Part shown: in pieces, positions 8,912 to 17,278 of the stretch
How positions within the stretch are numbered: position 1 is the first letter of the stretch
Layout of the letters: each line of letters starts with the position of its first letter
Assembly (NCBI GenBank): GCA_014237975.1
Contig: JABACA010000040.1
Span: 1-32,136 of the forward strand
Direction of reading: 5' to 3'
DNA from: Mariniblastus sp.
Lineage (GTDB): Bacteria; Planctomycetota; Planctomycetia; Pirellulales; Pirellulaceae
DNA: 32,136 nt
Notes under the pieces: generated by a model
Told to the model about the DNA's origin: nothing
The model's input: the letters and a program-made list of their open reading frames with translations, nothing else
Databases searched by the model: none
Translations under genes and position numbers: made by a program

Positions 8912-9529
8912 TTATGTGGGCTTCGATTCTGGCACAGGAAGTCGCCACCTGTGCCACAATGTTTCTATCTGTAAAAAAAATTCTTCCTTCGACAACGAGT
9001 TGTCGACCTGGTCAGTTGCACGCGAACGTTTGGTTTCGAGTTCAACTTGTTGGGCTTCGCGTTGCGAAAGCTCACCGACCGACCATCCACGTTTTGCAAC
9101 ACGTTGCCGACGCGTTTCCAGGTCAGCATGCACGAACACAATTTTGTCGCAAAACCTGTCCCAACCAGCCTTGAACATCAGCGGAGCGTCCAGGACGGCC
9201 GCCGGCACATTCGCCAATTCAAGCTGCGCCAACAAACTACCCATTCGCTGACCAATGATCGGGTGCGTGATTTGCTCCAGTTTGGCAAGTTCGCTGGCTG
9301 TGGATGCCGGGTCAAAAACGACCCGGGCAAGTGCCGAACGATCAACTTCCCCTTCCTTAAATACCTTTTCTCCCCAATTTTCAAGTATTTGCCGTTTTAC
9401 TTCGGGTTCATAAAGGACTTGATGACCCATTAGGTCAGCATTCAAAACAGTGGCGCCTAGACGCTCAAAACACTTAGCTGCGCTGCTTTTACCGCTGGCA
9501 ATTCCACCTGCGATACCGATCACGAGCAT
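8912..9529 (-). CDS. coaE: Dephospho-CoA kinase
   Basis: 205 residues. The start IGIAGGIASGKSS contains the P-loop GGIASGKS (about 8-15). LNADLMGHQVL matches the conserved D-x-H substrate site. ITHPII and VLDAPLMFKAGW are the lid and core motifs of CoaE. It phosphorylates the 3'-hydroxyl of dephospho-CoA, the last step of CoA synthesis, in the cytoplasm. It is the first gene of the five-gene minus-strand run, with 70 bases to rho. No clear Shine-Dalgarno precedes the ATG at 9529, and the promoter should lie in the gene-poor region upstream. Confidence 0.95.
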   Translation of the reverse strand: MLVIGIAGGIASGKSSAAKCFERLGATVLNADLMGHQVLYEPEVKRQILENWGEKVFKEGEVDRSALARVVFDPASTASELAKLEQITHPIIGQRMGSLLAQLELANVPAAVLDAPLMFKAGWDRFCDKIVFVHADLETRRQRVAKRGWSVGELSQREAQQVELETKRSRATDQVDNSLSKEEFFLQIETLWHRWRLPVPESKPT

Positions 9530-10260
9530 CGTATCGAACCGTCATGTGTGATGAGTTAAATGGGTAAGTCTTATGATCCAAAGTTCCGGCCCCTGCAATG
9601 ATCTGCCAAATCGCTCGAATCTGGCTTCAGTGCTAGTTGCCCATTGTAAAAACGTATCAACCTATGATGGATGGTCTAAAAACGATCGTCACTGGAACTC
9701 TGAATTCAAAATCATTGCCTATTCCATGGAAAATCAGCACGGAACCTCGCCCAAGTCGCCTGGATGTGATCCGAAAACTAATTCATCAAGAAACGGAAAC
9801 AATAAATCTGATTGCAGGTGGGATTGCCAAACAAGTGTCATTTCATGGACGTCGCCAACTTGAGGGTCGGCTCTTCCGTCGTGGACTAATCTGTTTACAG
9901 CAATTCGTTCTAGCGAGATCCTCGACCTCTGGAAAATTGGATCGAGATCCAAGTTCCTAACAACCTCAGGTGGATGTTGTCTTTACAATATCTCCATAAC
10001 ATAACTGTTTTGGCTGCCGTTTTCCAGAATTGTACAGATAAATTAACCAACCTTCGGGCAATGGCAATAATATTTTACGATTAACGGGCAAACCCCTCCC
10101 TGCAGGCAAAAAGCTACTGGGCAAACGGAAATCTGGTTTCTCCTGCTCTGTACGGACAAATTGGCCATTTTCCAGATTAACCCGTAATTTAAAGCGTCCT
10201 TTTTTGCATGGAGTCGACGGCACTGAGGCATGGGACCTCTACCAAGACTGCTCAGGCAAC

Positions 10261-10281
10261 ATTCACGTTACCAACGTGAAT
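10261..10281 (+). repeat. Perfect inverted repeat (9-bp stem, 3-base loop)
   Basis: ATTCACGTT and AACGTGAAT are exact reverse complements separated by ACC. No T-run follows, so it is not an intrinsic terminator on its own. It lies 33 bases before the terminator-like hairpin at 10315 and may be part of the same structured transcript, or a protein-binding palindrome. Confidence 0.6.
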
Positions 10282-10314
10282 GACGGGCACCCAATCGCCT
10301 CATCCGCTTTGATC

Positions 10315-10346
10315 AACGGCCCTTGGCCGACGCCGAGGGCCGTTTT
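10315..10346 (+). terminator. Intrinsic-terminator-like hairpin in the gene-poor region
   Basis: A 12-bp stem, AACGGCCCTTGG with CCGAGGGCCGTT (one T-G wobble), has a 6-base loop CCGACG and is followed by TTTTC. The stem is strong but the T-tract is short (four T), so efficiency is uncertain. No plus-strand gene ends just upstream, which suggests either an unannotated short transcript or a decayed gene. Confidence 0.45.
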
Positions 10347-11063
10347 CGGTATCGCCTTGCACCCACCAGATTTAAGGCCAACCGGACGTCCAACCTTGCC
10401 AGTGTTGTCCAACGGTCCGCGGCCCGGTGAACCCGATACTCCAAAATCGCTCGATGAAAAAGGCGAGTGAAGCGGATCGGCCAAAAACGTCCGGCAGTCG
10501 ACTTGTATTCCGATGAACGGCTGAGATTCGAACGACTTGGCACTTTTTGGGAGGAATCTCGTTCGCAGGCCACGAGTGCTCGGGAAGGGACAAAGCCGCG
10601 TCAAAGAGGACCCCAGGATCGATCCGACGCTCCGGAACCCACGTCCATTTAGGTGCTTTTCAGTTGATACGAGCGGAATATGCGGCAAGGTGTGTCCCCC
10701 GAACCGCAAATTAATGCTCATCCGGCAGTTTTTTGTAGTGAAACAGGGGTCTGGAAGTAGAATAAGTACCTTAGCGGAGTTATGTCGCCGCATGGAGCAA
10801 TCCATCCAGGCCTTACAACTGGATTGGGTTAAGTTCCTAACGGTTTCATATCGCTTCCAAAATTTGACACAGTTTTTGCCCAATTTAAAATTGACGAGAA
10901 GGCTAGACAATCCGTTGCCGAAGTAATTCGGCAGACGTAGATAGATCATCGTTGAATCCGGGCAAATTCGATTCAATGAACTGGATTGCTGCCGCCGCAT
11001 TATTTGTATTGATTTAACTAGTAAACTCGCCATCTCGCCGGTAAGGCTTTTGAGGAGATCTGA

Positions 11064-12551
11064 ATGGCTGCCAGGGAAAACCAAGGGTACTTGATTGCCG
11101 TTATCATTCTGGTCCTGCTGACGCTTGTATTAGCGCTGACGACATTCTTGGGTGTATCCAGGATGAACGAGAATGCAGCAAAGTTGAAAGAAACTGAGCA
11201 ACGACTTACCGTTCAAAAAAACACCAGTGAAGCTTACCAGATCGAGGCGCAGGTATTGCGAGCCTATGTCGGTGAACTGGGCCCCAGTTTAGCTGAGGTT
11301 CCTTCGATGTTTGACCGTTTGGACGGCCTCTCATTAAATAGCCAACTCACCGACGCTCAAAAAGCCTCGATTGGCGACATGCTTACCAATCTGAAAGAAG
11401 TTCGCGGTGAATACGACAAAGACATGAAGTTGTTTATCGCGTCCGATGGCGGTGACCAGGCTCAGGAACAAACCTGGCGAAATCTGGTGCGCAACCTGAA
11501 TGCAGTCCTTTCCAAGGCGCATAACAAGGAAACCGTTTTGAGAAACGACATGACCCGCATCCAAACTCAGGCAAATACGGATGTCGCAAAGATGACTGAA
11601 AAAGTTACTGAATTGCAAGGGTCGTTGACAACCGCCCAAGACGCCATGGCCAAGGACAGAACGGACTACAAGTCGAAAGAGCAGGCACTGCAGACCTCTC
11701 TGGATTCAGCCAAGGCCCAAAACGAATCGGTCAATCGCCAATTCCAGAATTACGCTCAAACCGCAACCGCCGAGCAAAAAACACTAAAAAACAACATCGC
11801 TGGCTTGGAAAGAGACAAGGGTGCGATGAAAATCAAGCTTGATCGATACGAGCAAGAAAACTTTGATCTTCACGATGGTCGAGTCGTCCGGGTAGCACAC
11901 AAAATTGACCGCGTTTACCTGGACCTAGGGAAAGCGGATGGCCTGAGGCCGAATTTATCATTCGCCGTTTACCCGCAAACTTCGACCGACTTTCAAAAGG
12001 ACGAATTCAAAGCGATGATCGAGGTGACGCGAATTACGGGCGACCACCAATCCGAAGCCCGCATCACTCTGGAAGATCCCACCAATCCTATCCTGCCAAA
12101 GGATTTTGTTTTGACGGCCACTTGGGATCCCGGTTATTCCGTTCCAATCGCCTTGATTGGCCTGTTCGATTTGGACGGCGACGGGAGCTCGGATCGACTG
12201 AGACTGGTTCAAATGATCGAAAATAATGGCGGACGTGTGGTTGCCATGAATAACGAACAGGGCAAAGTGATTGGCAAGATTGATGCCTCGACACGATATG
12301 CCGTGATGGGACAGTCTCCCGACCCGTCAGCAGAATTTTCGGGTGCACTGTACACAGCAATTAATGAACTGACAGACCAAGCCAAGAACAACACCGTCCA
12401 GCAAATTGACCAGAGAAAACTGTTGAACTGGATGGGGCGCCACAACAACGCAACCGTTCAACAATTGGGCGAACAAATGGGTAATGAATTCCGCCAAAGG
12501 CAGGGCACTAATCAATTGAAAACCGAAGACATGAAATCGAGTGATCGTTAA
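11064..12551 (+). CDS. Membrane-anchored coiled-coil protein with FlgT-like beta domain, unknown function
   Basis: 495 residues. One N-terminal membrane helix (about 9-30) is followed by a long helical, coiled-coil stretch (about 35-265, rich in Lys/Glu/Gln/Ala). A beta domain at about 270-357 has the pattern VYLDLGKADGLRP ... FAVYPQ ... ILPKDFVLT, reminiscent of FlgT C-terminal-like modules. A final domain has DLDGDGSSDRL (369-379), resembling an EF-hand or thrombospondin-type calcium loop, and LVQMIENNGGRVV, which looks BRCT-like. The C-terminal 60 residues are Gln/Asn-rich. A strong GAGGAG lies six bases before the ATG, and a strong intrinsic terminator follows 18 bases after the stop, so this is a single-gene unit. 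It probably faces the periplasm. No function is recognised. Confidence 0.85.
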   Translation: MAARENQGYLIAVIILVLLTLVLALTTFLGVSRMNENAAKLKETEQRLTVQKNTSEAYQIEAQVLRAYVGELGPSLAEVPSMFDRLDGLSLNSQLTDAQKASIGDMLTNLKEVRGEYDKDMKLFIASDGGDQAQEQTWRNLVRNLNAVLSKAHNKETVLRNDMTRIQTQANTDVAKMTEKVTELQGSLTTAQDAMAKDRTDYKSKEQALQTSLDSAKAQNESVNRQFQNYAQTATAEQKTLKNNIAGLERDKGAMKIKLDRYEQENFDLHDGRVVRVAHKIDRVYLDLGKADGLRPNLSFAVYPQTSTDFQKDEFKAMIEVTRITGDHQSEARITLEDPTNPILPKDFVLTATWDPGYSVPIALIGLFDLDGDGSSDRLRLVQMIENNGGRVVAMNNEQGKVIGKIDASTRYAVMGQSPDPSAEFSGALYTAINELTDQAKNNTVQQIDQRKLLNWMGRHNNATVQQLGEQMGNEFRQRQGTNQLKTEDMKSSDR

Positions 12552-12569
12552 ACGCGACGAACATCTCCC

Positions 12570-12598
12570 AAGCCAGCCTTCCCAGGCTGGCTTTTTTT
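12570..12598 (+). terminator. Rho-independent terminator of the 11064 gene
   Basis: A perfect 9-bp stem AAGCCAGCC/GGCTGGCTT with a TTCCCA loop runs into seven T. It starts 18 bases after the TAA of the coiled-coil protein gene. This is the clearest intrinsic terminator in the window. Confidence 0.95.
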
Positions 12599-12748
12599 AT
12601 GCCCCTACCAGACTGGGTCCAATTTCATCCCGCCACAAGACAGGGCCAATGAGAAACTCTGGAAAGACCCGAATAGCGGTTAAAAAATTCGGCGCCGAAC
12701 GTTAAAATCCCTATCCGTTTTAGTCGTCTCAGCAATTCCTGGATTCCT

Positions 12749-13345
12749 ATGCAACAACCTCCTGATCAAGCATTGACGATCAAGCTAAACGGTACCGGAG
12801 AACGTCTCACGATGTGGCGAACGCTTGATTCCCAAGGCGGGCAAGAGCTGCAAATGACCGGGTGCCTGCCTGGTCATCAACAAGGCCCGCCGTTGCATGT
12901 ACATTTTGCGGAAGATGAGTCTACCGAAGTCGTTGCGGGCGCCCTGTCCGTCTCGTTGGATGGTCGGGAATTCGTAGTCGACACTAACGATGTTGCATTT
13001 TTCCCAAAAGGCAGCGTGCACCGCTGGTGGAATGATGGCGAGGAAGACTTGGTGTTTCGTGGTGTTGCTGCGCCGGCGGTTGACCTGGATCGGTACCTCC
13101 AAGCTTTGTTTGAGGTGATTAACTCAGCTCAGTCGAAAAATCCTTCGGTGTTTTACATGGCACATCTTGTGTATCGCCATCGCAAAACACAACTAGCTTT
13201 AGAGGTGCCACGATTGATTCAACAGATTTTGTTTCCAATCGTGATCTGCGCAGGAACTTTATTGGGAAAGTACCGAGGGACCCATTGGCCAGGTTGCCCG
13301 CTCCGCTGCACAGGTGCGGCCGTCATACCACAGGAAAAAGACTAA
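12749..13345 (+). CDS. Cupin-domain protein with C-terminal membrane helix
   Basis: 198 residues. One cupin barrel spans about residues 15-110. The first metal motif has H50, H52 and an acidic pair D56/E57 (PPLHVHFAEDESTEVV), and the second has H91 within FFPKGSVHRWWN. The ligand and reaction cannot be told from sequence; such single cupins bind small molecules or act as dioxygenases or isomerases. After a helical linker (110-155) a hydrophobic helix at about 158-173 (ILFPIVICAGTLLG) suggests membrane attachment, with a 25-residue basic tail. The gene stands between a terminator and the convergent tatC gene, so it is probably monocistronic. Confidence 0.85.
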   Translation: MQQPPDQALTIKLNGTGERLTMWRTLDSQGGQELQMTGCLPGHQQGPPLHVHFAEDESTEVVAGALSVSLDGREFVVDTNDVAFFPKGSVHRWWNDGEEDLVFRGVAAPAVDLDRYLQALFEVINSAQSKNPSVFYMAHLVYRHRKTQLALEVPRLIQQILFPIVICAGTLLGKYRGTHWPGCPLRCTGAAVIPQEKD

Positions 13346-13361
13346 CCAATTGCGGAAAGAC

Positions 13362-13382
13362 AGGGATGTGCTTTCCATCCCT
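13362..13382. repeat. Inverted repeat in the convergent spacer between cupin and tatC genes
   Basis: AGGGATG and CATCCCT (7 bp) flank a TGCTTTC loop, 17 bases after the cupin gene stop. An alternative stem, GGAAAG with CTTTCC, overlaps it. No T-run is present on either strand. It may be a 3'-end structure shared by the converging transcripts. Confidence 0.35.
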
Positions 13383-13490
13383 CGCACTGGAGAGTTCGCT
13401 CTGATGGCACCGACAGGTTGGCCTTTTGAGACCACGGCAAGCTCCCGGCGGCAGTGGCATGCCAGAGAACTTTGAAACCCAACGCTTGCC

Positions 13491-14921
13491 TCAGACAGCC
13501 GCGGGCTCTTCGCCAAAAGGATTCCTTTTGCCAGGCAACCATCGGCACAGGCCGATGCCCAGAAAATACAGGATCGTCAATGGAATCGCCAACATGATCA
13601 TGCTGACCGGATCGGCCGGCGTCAGTAACATCGAGAGGGCGAAAATGATCATGACTGCCATACGCCATTTGCTGAGATAGGTTTCAATCGTAAACACGTT
13701 GATTCGAAACAGGAACAACATCACCAACGGCAATTGAAATGCGATTCCAAAACCAATCGGCAGAAACATCACGAAACTTAACCACTCGTTAATTCTGATT
13801 TGCGGTGAAATCCCCATGCTCGCATTGAAGCTGAACAGGAATTTAAGAACGGGTTCAAAAACAAAGAAAAACGCCAGCCCGGCTCCGGCAAAAAACAGCG
13901 CCAGGCTGATGGGCAGGAATACATAAACATAGCTCTTTTCATGCGGAAAAAGACCAGACGCAACGAACAGCCACATTTGAAACAACACCCATGGACTGGC
14001 CAGCAGCAAACCGGAAAAAATGCCCGCCTTGATCCAAATCATGAACGATTCCGTGGCAGCAAGGGATTGAGGTTCGGCATCGATTTTTCGCCAGACCTGC
14101 ATGGGGACCATATCCAGCTTGACCGGTGGCATCCATTTGGAAAACGTCTGGGTCACGAGAACACGGTTGATGCGCCGGCGCAAATCGGGATCATTCGTAC
14201 GTTCCAGGTCGGCTTTCATTTCAGTCAGTGGGTTTTCCGATCCGGAACCAAAAATATCCCAACTGCTGGATGGGTTGGATTCCATGGCACCGGCAAAAGC
14301 TGGGGCATCAACCAGATCGTCCCGCTCGATCATTTGATTAAAAACATCCGTCACGAAGTCGACATCGGCAACAGTAGCGGCAGGCCGGTCGGCAATGCGT
14401 TTCAATCCTTGTTTCTGAGCATCGGCCAATCCGTTTTGGATAAAATCAACTTTCTCGATTTCACCCGGTTCCCCTTGGGGATTAACAAGCTGTTGGCACA
14501 ACTTGGGTAACCGGTCGAGATCAAAGCTGGACGGATGAAACATGTACGGTACGAGATTTACACCGGACAGAAAATTGGGGCTGACCTGCCGCAAAACGCG
14601 GATCATGTCACCCGGATCAACCAACATGTTTTCGGGAGCCATTTGCTCTTGTTCAAACCACGGTTGATATTCAGGCGGAAGGAACCCAATCCGTTTCCTG
14701 ATCTCAGTTTTGCTTTTGTCCTTTTGGAAGTTAGAGACGGCATTGACCAGTGGACTCTTCAGGAAATCGACAACCTGATCGGCAAACAAGAACCCGATCA
14801 CGCAACAAACAGCAACTCCCACCAGGGAACGGAGCAGAACACGACGCAACTCCTCCAAATGTTCACCGAACGACATGCGCGAATTATCAAATAGATCTTC
14901 ATTCGGCGGTCGAACTGGCAT
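13491..14921 (-). CDS. tatC: Sec-independent protein translocase TatC with large periplasmic insertion
   Basis: TatC is the substrate-recognition core of the twin-arginine export complex. The N-terminal cytoplasmic motif FGEHLEELRRVLLR (twin-arginine signal binding) precedes TM1. The stretch FSGLLLASPWVLFQMWLF with SGLFPHEKS, then FEPVLKFLF and MLLTPADPVS, matches TM2 to TM5 and their loops. About 205 extra residues sit between TM1 and TM2, where E. coli TatC has only a short loop (recalled alignment). I choose the ATG at 14921 (476 residues) because GAGAGG lies nine bases upstream; a TTG at 14978 would give 495. The gene converges with the cupin gene and diverges from manA. No tatA is adjacent. 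Confidence 0.95.
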   Translation of the reverse strand: MPVRPPNEDLFDNSRMSFGEHLEELRRVLLRSLVGVAVCCVIGFLFADQVVDFLKSPLVNAVSNFQKDKSKTEIRKRIGFLPPEYQPWFEQEQMAPENMLVDPGDMIRVLRQVSPNFLSGVNLVPYMFHPSSFDLDRLPKLCQQLVNPQGEPGEIEKVDFIQNGLADAQKQGLKRIADRPAATVADVDFVTDVFNQMIERDDLVDAPAFAGAMESNPSSSWDIFGSGSENPLTEMKADLERTNDPDLRRRINRVLVTQTFSKWMPPVKLDMVPMQVWRKIDAEPQSLAATESFMIWIKAGIFSGLLLASPWVLFQMWLFVASGLFPHEKSYVYVFLPISLALFFAGAGLAFFFVFEPVLKFLFSFNASMGISPQIRINEWLSFVMFLPIGFGIAFQLPLVMLFLFRINVFTIETYLSKWRMAVMIIFALSMLLTPADPVSMIMLAIPLTILYFLGIGLCRWLPGKRNPFGEEPAAV

Positions 14922-15130
14922 GGAGAAAGGCCTCTCGCGGCAAATCGTGGATTTCGTATCATCAAGCGACAAACCCAACTTTAAACAACTTGGGCAAAAA
15001 CCGTTAGCTGGATATTATCATGGCGGGCTTTTTGCAACAATATTTGCTGATCGCTGCAGGTCATTTGGTTGTAAAGATTTTTTCTGACCCTTCATTCTAA
15101 CAGTTAGGCCAGTCTGTTTTGTCGTCATTA

Positions 15131-16141
15131 ATGTACCCAATCAGGTTTCAACCACTTTTCCAGCGATACATTTGGGGTGGCCACCGACTGTCAACCATTC
15201 TGTCAAAACCGGCTGGACCGGAAACAAGCGCTGAAAGCTGGGAAATTGTCGACCATGATCAATTTCAGAGTATCGTCGAGAACGGGCCCTGTGCAGACCG
15301 GTCGTTGTCCGAACTGATGCAATCGTCCGGTCAAGAAGTCGTCGGTGCATCCGCTTTTCAGGCGATCCATGAAACCGATGTTCCAGGAAATCTTCGCGGT
15401 CGATTTCCATTACTCTTCAAGTATCTGGATGCCAATCAAAATCTCTCAGTTCAAGTCCATCCGGACGACAAAATGGCCGCGCGTTTACCCACGCCCGACC
15501 TCGGCAAGACAGAAGCCTGGTACGTGATGCATGCTGACCCTGATGCCAAAATTTATGCCGGACTCAAAGCGGGAGTATCCGCGGACGACTTTCGCGCTGC
15601 GATTAACGAGGGTCGCATCCTCGATACCCTGCATAGCTTCGATGCGCAGCCTGGCGATTGCATCTTCATTCCGGCGGGTACGATCCACGCAATTGGAGCA
15701 GGGCTGCTGGTTGCCGAGATTCAACAGGCCAGTAATACCACGTTCCGAGTTTACGATTGGGATCGAGTCGACACGACGGGAAATCCCCGACCTCTGCACA
15801 TCGAGCAAGCCATACAGGCAACCGATTTCTCAACGTGTCCCGTTAAACCAGTTTGCCCTCGAGCGGCAAATCATGCGAATGCTGAAATCCTTGTAGATTG
15901 TGAAAAGTTCCAGATCCACCGCTGGTCGACGGCCAACGATCCGGTTTGCCTTGAATTAGGCGATGACGATTCGTTTCACGTGCTGATGGTAACCAAAGGA
16001 TCGATTGAGATACATCGAGACAATGATGATGAATCCGTCTTGTTGGGCCAGACAACCTTGTTGCCAGCATGCATGAAATCAACCACGGTAGAGCTGCAGC
16101 CCAAGTCAGAATTTCTGCAAATTTTTCTTCCTGAAAACTGA
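15131..16141 (+). CDS. manA: Mannose-6-phosphate isomerase, class I
   Basis: Interconverts mannose 6-phosphate and fructose 6-phosphate (zinc-dependent cupin enzyme, cytoplasm). Motifs in order, numbered from a TTG at 15119: RYIWGG (16-21), LSVQVHPDD with metal ligands Q112 and H114, GKTEAWYV with E132, and IPAGTIHAIGAG with H190, followed by the conserved QQASNTTFRVYDW. The length of about 336 residues fits the short, Bacillus-type class I enzymes. I prefer the ATG at 15131 because homologues usually begin MYP(L/I)RF; the TTG at 15119 would add four residues. It is divergent from tatC, and a hypothetical gene follows 58 bases downstream. Confidence 0.93.
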   Translation: MYPIRFQPLFQRYIWGGHRLSTILSKPAGPETSAESWEIVDHDQFQSIVENGPCADRSLSELMQSSGQEVVGASAFQAIHETDVPGNLRGRFPLLFKYLDANQNLSVQVHPDDKMAARLPTPDLGKTEAWYVMHADPDAKIYAGLKAGVSADDFRAAINEGRILDTLHSFDAQPGDCIFIPAGTIHAIGAGLLVAEIQQASNTTFRVYDWDRVDTTGNPRPLHIEQAIQATDFSTCPVKPVCPRAANHANAEILVDCEKFQIHRWSTANDPVCLELGDDDSFHVLMVTKGSIEIHRDNDDESVLLGQTTLLPACMKSTTVELQPKSEFLQIFLPEN

Positions 16142-16199
16142 TCTGTCGATACAATTATTAATCGGTTGAATCGAAATCCTGTTACGTCACGATCGATTA

Positions 16200-16754
16200 A
16201 TGATCTCACGAATGAACTACAAGCTGGTACCCTATTCTGTCAAGTTAGCCGAAGTGCGTTCTTTGGTAGGCAGCTGTCAAGATTCTGTGCCCACTGAAGT
16301 TTGCCAACAATTTTTTGAGGCAGAACACCAAAAACACCCGATTGGAGTCGACACCAACTCCGATCTGTTTGATGCACTTGTCGAACTGATCGACGGTGAA
16401 AACTTGGATCCAGACCGCGCCTACCATTATGGCTATGCATTGCAGGCGATGTGCGAATATTTAGGCACCCGTTTGGAATCCAACAACTGGAATCAGGTGA
16501 AGTGGATAACTCTCGAAGATACTGGGCTGAATGCCGTGATGGGAAAAGGTTCCCCGATCGCGCTACCACTGATTCCCGATTTCCCTACCATCGGCCATCT
16601 TTCCAACAAGAAGATTCGGCAACTGATTGAAGAGCCGAAAGGCAATAGCCTCAAAATAGAATCCGACGAAGTCCAGGGATTTTTACGTGATTTCGATAGC
16701 TGGGTTCAGCAAGCCTACACTGACAAGACGGATTTAGTATTCTTTTATTATTGA
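16200..16754 (+). CDS. Uncharacterised 184-residue protein
   Basis: A soluble, acidic, mixed alpha/beta protein without signal peptide or membrane helix. Features are an N-terminal YKLVPYSVKLAEVRSLVGS, a helical middle with YHYGYALQAMCEYLG, and a C-terminal helix VQGFLRDFDSWVQQA. The overall pattern recalls small DUF families in which a VPYxVxxxxLR start and a YALQxxCxxxG motif are conserved, but I cannot name the family with confidence. It starts 58 bases after manA on the same strand. The ATG at 16212 (fifth residue) is an equally possible start. It is probably cytoplasmic. Confidence 0.75.
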   Translation: MISRMNYKLVPYSVKLAEVRSLVGSCQDSVPTEVCQQFFEAEHQKHPIGVDTNSDLFDALVELIDGENLDPDRAYHYGYALQAMCEYLGTRLESNNWNQVKWITLEDTGLNAVMGKGSPIALPLIPDFPTIGHLSNKKIRQLIEEPKGNSLKIESDEVQGFLRDFDSWVQQAYTDKTDLVFFYY

Positions 16755-16921
16755 TTGAAAGCTAGCAATCAGCGCTTTCCAATTCAACACCCGGCTTCCT
16801 GAGATCGCTGTCGAACGCTCGCTACCCAGGGTTGGATCTGGCTGACGTTACTATTGCGAATTCACACCGAATTCACTAACGTTCGCCCTCCGATAAAAGA
16901 ACCGAGTTGACTGAGTCCCAC

Positions 16922-17194
16922 ATGACAAAACAAAATCCTGGACCGATATGCTTGGGGATCTTGATCCTTGTGACGGTCGGGGGCTGCTTTGGCTACCGCC
17001 CCAATTTTGGTTCCCAGGGAACGATTGGACAACAGCGAAACGAAGCCGTCATTCACGATCCGTTTCCCAGTAATGACCTGGGCCCACCCATCATGGGTGG
17101 ACGACCTCGAGGATTTGATCGTCCGTTTTCTGAAGCAACGGATACACAAGGCTCTCCTTACGCTCGACGAAACGGCCGGATGCCCAACTATTAG
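16922..17194 (+). CDS. Small putative lipoprotein
   Basis: 90 residues from the ATG at 16922 (a TTG at 16907 would add five). A short basic/polar N terminus, then a hydrophobic stretch ICLGILILVTVGGC that ends in a lipobox-like VGGC, predicts lipid attachment at Cys22. The mature part is Gly/Pro/Arg/Asn-rich and lacks recognisable domains, resembling the many small secreted proteins of planctomycetes. It is followed by a convergent aminotransferase gene 84 bases on. Function is unknown. Confidence 0.6.
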   Translation: MTKQNPGPICLGILILVTVGGCFGYRPNFGSQGTIGQQRNEAVIHDPFPSNDLGPPIMGGRPRGFDRPFSEATDTQGSPYARRNGRMPNY

Positions 17195-17278
17195 ATCCGT
17201 TACTGAGGTCGGGTTGGGCAACGTCAGCACGAAGTCAGGGTGAACAGGAAATACGGTCGCATGCCTGGGAACTTCGGT

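Larger units (their letters stand above)
9530..11063. other. 1.5 kb gene-poor region with hairpins and weak open frames
   Basis: Between the divergent starts of coaE and the 11064 gene there is no recognisable gene. Weak open frames are 9664-9960 (+, 98 codons, protein-like but unidentified, containing RPSRLDVIRKLIHQETET), 9966-10223 (-, GTG start, 85 codons, containing LENGQFVRTEQEKPDF), and a 273-codon minus frame at 10263-11084 with implausibly high Cys/Ser/Arg content that overlaps the next gene. The first two face each other and are separated by five bases. A perfect hairpin (10261-10281) and a long GC-rich hairpin with a short T-tail (10315-10346) lie on the plus strand. The part from about 10300 to 10650 appears more GC-rich than its surroundings. 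It may hold a non-coding RNA or decayed genes. Confidence 0.45.

Noticed and set aside
10510-10560. TTCGAA-containing T-loop-like sequence suggesting a tRNA
   Set aside because: The flanking bases do not form a 5-bp T-stem on either strand, and no acceptor or anticodon arm is nearby.
10263-11084. 273-codon open frame on the minus strand
   Set aside because: No good start (TTG), Cys/Ser/Arg-heavy composition, no recognisable motif, and it overlaps the 5' end and ribosome binding site of the well-supported 11064 gene and a plus-strand hairpin.
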